Origin: JARBUG01 sp035628915
Lineage (GTDB): Bacteria > Bacillota > Sulfobacillia > Symbiobacteriales > Symbiobacteriaceae
Length of the DNA: 64,000 nucleotides
Assembly (NCBI GenBank): GCA_035628915.1
Contig: DASPIW010000053.1
Coordinates: 1-64,000, forward strand
Reading direction: 5' to 3'
Shown here: piece after piece, positions 15,655 to 24,100 of the stretch
How positions within the stretch are numbered: the first letter of the stretch is position 1
How the letters are laid out: each line of letters begins with the position of its first letter
Position numbers and translations under genes: made by a program
Notes under the pieces: generated by a model
Told to the model about the DNA's origin: nothing
Database searches by the model: none
What the model saw: the letters and a program-made list of their open reading frames with translations, nothing else

Positions 15655-16977
15655 CTATGCGGTTTTCAAGCTGCCTTTCCGCTGCCATCCCTCTTGCTCT
15701 GCCAGCCAGTCCAGGGGTATCCGGGTCCGCCAGGAGCGGCACTTCTTGCCCACGCGCTCCAGATAGGGCTTGGTCGTGTATTCGGCCTGGACAAGCGCCA
15801 CCAGCTGGTGAATCGCCTCGCCTTGCGTGAGGCCATCCAGTGCCCCCAGGCTGGCTGTGACACCTGCGGCAAGCTGCGCCAGCTTCCGCTTGTTGCTGGC
15901 CTTCTGACACACCCGAGCGGCAATCGCTTGCGGCCCTGCGCCGATCTTCAGATCAGCCAGCGCTTTCCACCATTCCGCTACCTTCCAGCGGGTCTTCTGC
16001 TGAGCCGTGCCGGGTACCTTGACGACGAACCACTTAAGTAGGCAATAGCGCCAGACTGCATCGAGGATCGGCAGGGCGTCGTCCCACGTCTCCGCAAAGG
16101 GCTTTCCCGGCAGCCAGGGCCGCATCTGCTTCAGCGCATCCCGGCCGAGCTCAAACTCCACTCGGATGACCCGGTCAAACACGGGCTTACCTTTGGCATC
16201 CTCGCCGGTCAGGCCTTTCCAACCGTGCTCCCGCCAGATTTCGGGCAGGTAGTGGGTGACCTCACCTTCCGCCAGCGCCCCCAGGTGTCCGTGGTCCGCC
16301 AGTTCCTGCGTCTTGTCGTAAACCCGCAGGTAGACAGCGCCAGTCCGCTTTCCCACGTTGAACCCGGTCAGCTTCCCCCGCTTCGAGACAGGTTGCACGT
16401 CCTGTGCCCGGTAAGAGGCGTTGACGACCTCCATGCGATCCCCCAGGACACGAACGTCGAAAGCCTCCCACGGCAGCCCGGCCAGATCGACATGCAAGTC
16501 CAGCCGGTTCGCCCGCTCCTGCGGAACGCCCTGGAACAGCTTGGACACTTCCTGCCGCTGAAGCTCCTTGAGCCGTTCCGCCCCCACCTCCTTCACGTAC
16601 TCCGCCCGAGGCTGGAGCCACAGCGCAGGCTGATTCTTGCCGGCGCCGACGAAGAAGGCGTCCACCTTGCTGTTACTGACGTGGTACTTGTAGCCCTTCA
16701 CCCCTCCCCGCTGGTGAATCACCATCGGCTCACCGAAGAGCATGCATCCGGGCCAGTGGACAGGAGCGTCGTCTTCCTGAGCCTCCAGCTTGAGTGATTC
16801 CAGGGCAGCGAGTAGCCAGGGCCACAGATCACCATCATAGGTGGTGTACATGGCGTCGATACCCCAGGCTACCACCTGCACCTTGTCGGCCTGGAGAGGG
16901 GTCTGTGCCTCCTCGGTAGGTCCGTTGCACTTTGCGGGGCCCGTATTACAGGGTTCGGGCCCCTGAGCCTTGCTCAT
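15655..16977 (-). CDS. Rep_trans-type replication initiator/relaxase-like protein (carrier 1)
   Basis: A 440-residue protein, about 85% like the carrier-2 Rep by eye. RLDLHVDLAGLPWEAF and GFNVGKRTGAVYLRVYDKTQEL carry the family motifs, including RxYDKxxE. The ATG at 16977 (MSKAQGPEPCN) is chosen over a longer frame reaching 17040 because it matches the paralogue and has GAGGAGGTGA upstream. It is divergent from the XRE gene and runs into the IS110 gene after about 165 bases. It probably initiates rolling-circle replication or mobilisation of the circular cassette, possibly through the type IV secretion operon nearby; that link is speculative. Confidence 0.83.
   Translation of the reverse strand: MSKAQGPEPCNTGPAKCNGPTEEAQTPLQADKVQVVAWGIDAMYTTYDGDLWPWLLAALESLKLEAQEDDAPVHWPGCMLFGEPMVIHQRGGVKGYKYHVSNSKVDAFFVGAGKNQPALWLQPRAEYVKEVGAERLKELQRQEVSKLFQGVPQERANRLDLHVDLAGLPWEAFDVRVLGDRMEVVNASYRAQDVQPVSKRGKLTGFNVGKRTGAVYLRVYDKTQELADHGHLGALAEGEVTHYLPEIWREHGWKGLTGEDAKGKPVFDRVIRVEFELGRDALKQMRPWLPGKPFAETWDDALPILDAVWRYCLLKWFVVKVPGTAQQKTRWKVAEWWKALADLKIGAGPQAIAARVCQKASNKRKLAQLAAGVTASLGALDGLTQGEAIHQLVALVQAEYTTKPYLERVGKKCRSWRTRIPLDWLAEQEGWQRKGSLKTA
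16936..16963. promoter_or_regulatory. Invariant hairpin inside rep start (candidate nick/origin site)
   Basis: GGGGCCCG (16936-16943) and CGGGCCCC (16956-16963) around loop TATTACAGGGTT, identical to carrier 2. It lies over codons 5-14 of rep. Confidence 0.45.
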
Positions 16978-17159
16978 TTGACTGTCACCTCCTCGTTTGT
17001 GCATGCTACACATCAACGGTGCATATCTTGCACTAACCATACTCTACCTCATTGATGCAGGTCCGTCAATACAGGTGCATAACATTCATGTGCAAGACCG
17101 TCTATAGTTGTGTCGTTCTTACATCGGGTGTGCTATACTTCCTGGAGGAGGTGAGCTTC

Positions 17160-17687
17160 TTGCCGCTGTTTGGCGCATACCTGAAGCATGTTCGAAGTGA
17201 AGCCGGATTGACTTTACGGAGTATCGCACAGTCGCTGTCAGTTGACCCATCCTACATGAGTCGACTTGAGCGCGGCGAGGTGGCCAATCCTGCCGACGAA
17301 ATCCTCGACAAGTTGCCCGACGTACTCAACCGGCCTCGGGAGGAAGTGTACCTTGCGGCCGGACGCATCACCCCCGAGTTTAGCGCAGTTCTGGAACAGG
17401 GGATTCCGTACACCTTGACGGAAGCCGCTCCTATGCTTGCCATGATTTCTGACCAGTTCGGTGGCATGTATGTCCAGTTGGGTGGTCTCTATCTTGAGAG
17501 CATGTTTAACCCGAGTGATGCCGAGGCCATGGCCCGAATCCATTCAGTCATTACGCACGTGGCTGAACTAGTGCAAGCGATGGAGAAGGGTCGCATCAGC
17601 CAACAGCAATTCGATCACGTTACGGAGACAATCAAACAAGTAAAACTTGCGCTTCTTTCTGCGGCAGTACAAAGCGAAACGCCCTAG
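17160..17687 (+). CDS. XRE-family regulator (carrier 1)
   Basis: A 175-residue Cro/CI-like regulator. The helix-turn-helix runs LTLRSIAQSLSVDPSYMSRL, followed by ERGEVANPADEIL and a helical C-terminus ending SETP. The TTG at 17160 behind GGAGGAGGTGA gives the N-terminus MPLFGAYLKHVR shared with the paralogues. TGC-TATACT (17131-17139) is the promoter. It is divergent from rep and convergent with the immunity gene of the intact rhs tip. Confidence 0.9.
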   Translation: MPLFGAYLKHVRSEAGLTLRSIAQSLSVDPSYMSRLERGEVANPADEILDKLPDVLNRPREEVYLAAGRITPEFSAVLEQGIPYTLTEAAPMLAMISDQFGGMYVQLGGLYLESMFNPSDAEAMARIHSVITHVAELVQAMEKGRISQQQFDHVTETIKQVKLALLSAAVQSETP

Positions 17688-17708
17688 GCATATGCCTGGG
17701 GCGTTTTC
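17676..17708. terminator. Terminator overlapping XRE stop codon
   Basis: GAAACGCC, then TAGGCA/TGCCT, then GGCGTTTTC form nested pairing that includes the regulator stop codon (17685-17687) and separates it from the convergent immunity gene, whose stop is at 17716. Confidence 0.65.
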
Positions 17709-17715
17709 ATTGGTG

Positions 17716-18183
17716 TCACGGTTCTACCAACGGGTCTTCAACATGGTAATCCGACAGTTCAATGCCGTATCGCCTCCTCAACTGAGTCGCCAAGTCCTCG
17801 ACGTACCTCTCGGCTGCGGAAACGATCGAATGCCCCCCTGCCAAAACGGGGCCATTCATCCAAGGAGATTCCAGGCTCCACCTCTCCTCGCCATCTTGAA
17901 CAAATCCCACCAATGGGCCGTCCGCATAATCTATGGAAACATATTGGAAGTTGCGGACATGCCCGGATCTCATATCCCGTAGCCAGTCAACTAGGTCAAG
18001 ACCCAGTTCCATCAGCAGGACACCCGGTTCTTCGAAGATGGGCCTACCGTTGACACAAATGGTCAAAAAACCTTCAACGTCGGCGAGCACTTTCCGGTTC
18101 TTCGACGCTACTAGCCTGGGGTCTGGGCAACTAGCCTCGCTGATCGTGAACCTGAACTCTACTTGACTGGAAATGCTGTCCAT
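17716..18183 (-). CDS. Putative immunity protein of the intact Rhs toxin
   Basis: A 155-residue acidic protein (MDSISSQVEFRFTISEASCP at its start) with alternating beta strands and a helical C-terminus (ERYVEDLATQLRRRYGIEL). Its ATG lies 25 bases inside the end of the rhs toxin frame, so the two are translationally coupled, as expected for a cognate immunity gene. I do not recognise the family with certainty. The Trp/Pro-containing middle (GEERWSLESPWMNGPVLAG) recalls immunity proteins of unknown-function families found beside WapA/Rhs tips. Confidence 0.72.
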   Translation of the reverse strand: MDSISSQVEFRFTISEASCPDPRLVASKNRKVLADVEGFLTICVNGRPIFEEPGVLLMELGLDLVDWLRDMRSGHVRNFQYVSIDYADGPLVGFVQDGEERWSLESPWMNGPVLAGGHSIVSAAERYVEDLATQLRRRYGIELSDYHVEDPLVEP

Positions 18184-21100
18184 ATCTTACCATCCGTTCC
18201 TACGATGACTTGAATGGCTCGTTCACCCTTGGTCCCAATCTCTCGCCCAACGTCAACAATCACCTTGAACGAGTCCGGCCGATTGTTGGCCAAGAACTGG
18301 GCATTCGAGGATTTGAGCGCCTCCTTAATCCACGTGCTTACCTCTGCTGCATCATCCGTAGCGAACTTCGCCCATCTGCCCCCAGCGCTAGCTAGGTGCT
18401 TACTCGAAACAGTGAAATCTCCGGCAGTATCCGCCGCTTTGAATGCTGCCTGGGATGCTTGGCTCACAGTACCCGACCATTCCGATGTCGTGGTTAGCAT
18501 GCTGAGTCCACTGAACGCCGCATCGATTGTTGCAGCATTTGCGGGCATTGCAGTGATCATGCCCGTGGCTTCAATGGCCTGTCCGCATGTCAGTTCCGGC
18601 TCGGAAAGGGCTTTGCAGGCCGCATACGCCTGCTCGACTAACCAGGTAGCAGCTTCCCCAATAGCAGTCACCCAGGTGGGGATATCCTCACCAGGTCCCG
18701 AAACTGGTGCTGTGCAGTCGCTCTGACCGGGAGCGCAAACGTCATGCCCTGTCGGGTCAATCCAGTTGACCGGATTATTCCCGACATAAACGTACAAGTT
18801 TTGTGTCCACGGCTCCCACGGATTCCCTTTATAGGTATCCTGCGTCAAGAACCGCCCCATCTGTGCGTTGTATACACGGGCGCCCATGAAGTAGAGCCCA
18901 GTCACATCATCGCGCACCGATGACGTGAATGTATAGCTGTTGATCAGCTCACTACTGGACCCCTCAATCACGCCAAACGGATCGTAGGTATACCAGTTGG
19001 AGATCTTGGCGGTATAATCCACGACCTCCACCGTGCTGCCCAGGTGGTCGGTAATGTGGGTATCAGCCTTCAACTCCCGGCCGCGAATACGTAGCGAATA
19101 CAGCGGAGCCGGGCTTCCCGGAAGGGTGATGTACCACACATGGTTGGACCCGTGGCCGCTGTTCTCAGAGACTACGGTCTGCCCGTCATACTCGTAAACC
19201 ACTCGGTCCCGATACCCGCAGCCAGGGTAGACTGACCAAGCATCGATCATGCGGCCGTCGCCGTCGTTTGTGAACTCGCGGATCTGATCGTAGCAGGCGC
19301 CAGCGGCGTTTTCGATCGCCACCCTGTTTGGACGTTCAGCTGCGTCGTACGTGTAGAAGGTGGCGTAATCACGCCCGCCCTCCGTATTCTCAGGGAAGTA
19401 ATATTGTTCGTTCTGGAAAGTGCCCGTGGCACTGTAACTTATGTTCCTCTGACCGCCGTTCGGCCCCACCTGCTCATAGAGAGGGGCAAACGCGCCGGAG
19501 GCATACAGGATGTGGCTGTCGTAAGGGTCGTACCGCTTCTCCAGGCTCACCACAGTTCCCGCCGGCGTCTTCCAGCGGAGTTTGCCGTCGACCGTTGTAT
19601 TGCCGGCGTTCAGGCGGTTACCGGCTGCATCGTACTCGTATGAGTACGTCTTCAGCGACTTGTAGGTATCAGTGTCGTGGTAATTGGCCAGCCGGTAGAG
19701 CTTGTCGTAGGTGTACGTAATCGTTTGGGTGCCGGGTAGTTTATTCGCCGAGGTGGCAATGGAACTATGCCACGTCAGGGTGGCCTCTCGGACGTTACCG
19801 GGGTGGTCATACCGGTAAGCGCCGGACCACCAAGTCTTTGTGCCATCCTTGCTCTTCCACTGCCGCGTCGCCAGCCGATCTGTGGTCTCCCCCGAAGGCA
19901 GGTTGTAGTAGGTGTTCGTCAGGTTGGCTGTCGGCAGCGAAATCGTAGTGTTATGCCCATTCGCATCGTACCCGAACTGAGTCGTATAGCCCACGGGGTC
20001 GCTGATCGTATTCAGGCGGCCGTTCTGGTAGGTGTAGGTTACCCTGCCCAGGCTGAACTCCAAGGCAGTGCGCCGGCCTACGGCGTCGTACTCATACCCC
20101 ACCTGATCGACTAATCCACGCACAGAGACCGGCCTGCCCATGGCATCGTAGCCGTACCATGTGTTTCCATACTCGTCTGAGCGCATGAGGCGCCGGCCGC
20201 CCGCATCCACAGAGAAGCGAACATCGGACAACTGGTCGGTGGTGTTGGCGTAGTGGACCTGTACGTTATGATGGCCGGCGTCATAGCCGTACTGGACCGT
20301 GATTCCGTCTGGGCGCTGTTCGCTCAAGAGGTCGCCTGACGGGCTATAGCTGTAGTTCGTAGCCCGGTTGATTCCGAGGATCGACGTCGTCTCTTTGACC
20401 AGGCGCCCAAGGCTGTCGTATACATACGTATCAGGCTGGCCGTCCTCCCAACTGCCGTCACTGGCCTGCCACAGCCGCGGATAACCTGCCTTGAAGACCT
20501 TCTGCTGGTTGCCGACATCGTCGTATTCATACTCGGTCGGTGTACCCAGAGCGTCGGTGACGAACCGCAGCCTGCCTAACTTGTCGTAGTCATACGCAGT
20601 GACGTATCCGTTGCCGTCGGTCATCGTCCGGACCTTGCCGTTGCGGTCGTAAGTGTAGGCCTGCATTTGACACACAGTGCCGGTGCCCACGCAATCCGGA
20701 TGAACCGTGGCGTCCGTCGCTGCCAGCAGAGCGTATGAGGGCAGCGGCTCCTTCACCGACCGCACCAGGTTGGCCAGGTAGTACGTTGCCGACACCCGGT
20801 AGGCGCTTGCCCCCGGGTTATCGAACAAGGCTGCCGGTCCCTTCAGCATGGCAGTTGCGTTACCAACCGCGTCATATTCGACGCGCTGGACGGTCTGATC
20901 CGGGTTCAGGGTGGCGGTTGGCCGATACAGCGCATCGTAACTGTACCGGGTAACCAGGCCGTCCTGGGACTCGATGGAGGTGAGCTGAAGGCCTATATAC
21001 GTAGAGCGGACCACCCCGCCGTCTGGTCCGGTCACAATGGTTGGGCGGCCTGCCGCATCGTAGGCCACGGCCGTCCGGAGCCCCGCGCGGGAGACGGAAA

Positions 21101-24100
21101 CGCCAACCTGGCCTGAAGGATCGAGGACCACGGTTTCCTGGCTGCCGTCCGGGTAGGCCGTACGAATTACCCGGTCAAGGGGATCGAATGTCCGGGTTAA
21201 TGGCACCGCCGATGCCCCCGGTTCGTGCAGTTCGCTCTCGCTGACGGGCATGCCGTCCTGGTACCCGAACGTGCGCTGGAGCCGCGTCACGCTCCCGGTG
21301 ACCGGATTGTAGACGTCCTCATAGATCGCCTCAACATCCCATTGAGCGTTGTACACGAACGACTGTACATGCTGGTTGGCCTGCGAAATGGTGGCGATCA
21401 TGCCGGAATTGCCAGGGTGATACGTGTAAGTGGTGGTATTGCCCAGGGCATCGACGGTCCGCTCCACGCGCTTTGGCCCAGACGCGGTGTAGAATACCTG
21501 GGTTTCGTTGCCCTCAGGGTCGACCGACTTCCAGAGGTCGTTGGGGCCGGCGTTGTTGGTGCCCTCGGAGCCGCCATAGTAGTGGCGGGTAATACGGCTG
21601 TTGACGCCGGGCGCCGTCAGGTCGGTACCCTGCTCCTCCACTTCCACCACGTTGCCGCGTCCATCAAACCGGGCGGTGGTCACCAACCCGAGCGGGGAAG
21701 TCGCGGTGATACTCCACTCACCGGCCGTCTGCGAATAGGCATATATCCAGGGAGCAGGAACTGCCAGTTTGCTCTGTTCCGCGTCCGTCAGACGAGTCAG
21801 CCAACCGTACTGGTTGACCTCGAACAGCGTCCTGCCGCCGTGCGGGTCCGTGATGCTGACATGTCCGCCGTCGTAGGCGACCCGCGTCTGATTGCCCATA
21901 CCGTCGGTCCATGAAGTGATCCTGTCAGACCGGTCGTAGGCTACGGCCACCCACCGCCCGGCAGGGTCAATGACACCGAGCAGCAGGCCGGTCGCATCGT
22001 AGTCGTAGGTAGTGACATCGCCGACCGCGTCCCTGACTTGAGCCAGGCGCCCTGCCTGATCATATCCGTACTGCACAAAACGGTTGGTCGGATAGTTGAC
22101 CTGAACCAGTCGGTCGCCGGCGTCGTACACGAACGTGAAGGATCGACCGGCCCCATTGGTAACCCGGTAAAGCTGGCCGCGGCTATTGTACTCGTAGGTC
22201 AACGTATTGCCTGTCCGGTCTCGGATCTGCGTCAGGACGCCCGCGGCGTCGAACTTGTACTCGGTCTGGTCCGGCTGCCGCAGGATGTAGAACCCGCCCG
22301 AGTACGTCACATCCCAGTGGTAGCGCGGTTCATCAGACACCCAGTAGCCGGTCTGGCCGCCGTTACGGAAGCGGTGTTCCGTGCCGTCACCTTCGGTAAT
22401 GATCAGGGAATGACCACGGTCCTCCAGGCGCCACTCGGTGTTCAGCCGCCAACCGCCGCCCAACAAGCCATCAGCTGTCCCCTGGCTATTGTAGGTCCGA
22501 CGCAAAACATTGGCCAGCACTGGCCCGGGGAGAACGGCGTCGGTGGCCTGCAGTACCATGTTGCCGTTTTGCAGGTTCACAAACCCGCTGGCCCCAGGTG
22601 CACCCACAGGCAGCATGGTCCAACGGTCGTCGACCCCCAGCCTGCGGATGGGGGCGGCCACGGCACCCACGGCGGGAGACCTGGGACCGGTCACTGCATC
22701 TACCATGGTTTCGACCTGGTAGTAATAGGTCAGGCCTTCCGTCAGACCGCTGTCTACATAGAACCATGAGGTGACGGGCTGGGTGTTTACAGCCAACCAA
22801 TTAACCTGGTCGGTGGAGCGGTAGACCCGGTAACCGGCATTCGGGGTGCCGGTCGGGGTCCAGGCCACGGCTATACGGTTATCCCGCTCCGTTATGGCCC
22901 GAACGCCGGCAGGTGCCGCCGGGCCGGTCTGCCCGGAAGCGGTGACTGAAACTGGATCAGTCAGTGCACTGACCAGACTGGCGGCATTGACGGTCGCAAC
23001 TTGATACGTGTAGGTCTGGCCGGCCGTCACCGTGTCAGTCCACTCGTTAGTCGCGACGGTTTGCACCGGAGTGCCGTTTCGAAGCACCCGGTATGTCAGC
23101 CCGAACTGGTCGGCCACGCTGGGTGAACGGGGCCATTGCAGTTGCACCTGGCCGCCGCCCAGCGCCGCTGCTATAAGGTGGGCCGGTGCTAGTGGTACAC
23201 CCAGCGCTGCAGTATTGGAGGGAGTGCTGCGCACGGTGGCCGTCGTGGCCGCAACGCGATAGTAATACGGCCCGCCGGCCGGAGGCGTGTGATCGAAGGT
23301 CAGCGCCGCCGTGGCGCCGATCGTCACCGCGTCGGTAAACCGATCATTGGTAGCCCGCTCTACCACATAGGTAATCGGCGGTGTCGTCATGCCGTCCAGG
23401 ACAGAAGCGCGGGCAGGGGCCCAAGTCAATCTGGTCGTCGTGGCGCTGACGGCCCCGGCGCGCAGGTTTGCCGGCGAGGTCAGTACACCGTCGGTCACAT
23501 AGACGTCGACACTACTGTCCTGCCAGTTGCCGGCCAAATCGTACACCCGCGCAGTCAATCGATGGCGCCCTGCCGGGACACCGGATAGATCGACCTCGCC
23601 GGAATACTGGCCCGCCTCGTGCGCATGGACGGTGCTCGCCTTGTTTCCGTCCACCAGCAGGTCGATGCGGGAGAGCGAGCCTGGGTCGAGGTTATCCAGG
23701 TAGTCCGACACGTTCACTGAAACCGGTACCGTACCGGAGACGGACGTACCGAGGGTTGGTGACACGATCGCCCCTGTTGGTTTTGTCGTGTCGGCCGTCA
23801 ACTCCACAAACATCCGCGGGCCGCCGTACGACCAACTAGCTCCATCCCAGCTTCGGACCTTAAAGTAAAGAGCGTTGCCTGTGCCGTTCACGTCTGCGAT
23901 GCGAAGCCGTACACCTTTATTGGGGAAACCATCCAACCACCGCTGGGTCAGTTCGGTCATGTTGACAATCATGTTGGCGCCCTGCAGGCCACCGTCGATG
24001 TAATCCTTGGGGTAGACAGGAAAGTCATCCTTGAGTAGCAGCGCCTCAGGTGGCAATTCGGGACAGGTCTGGGCAGTGCAGACCTCGCCGCCGGGTGTCC

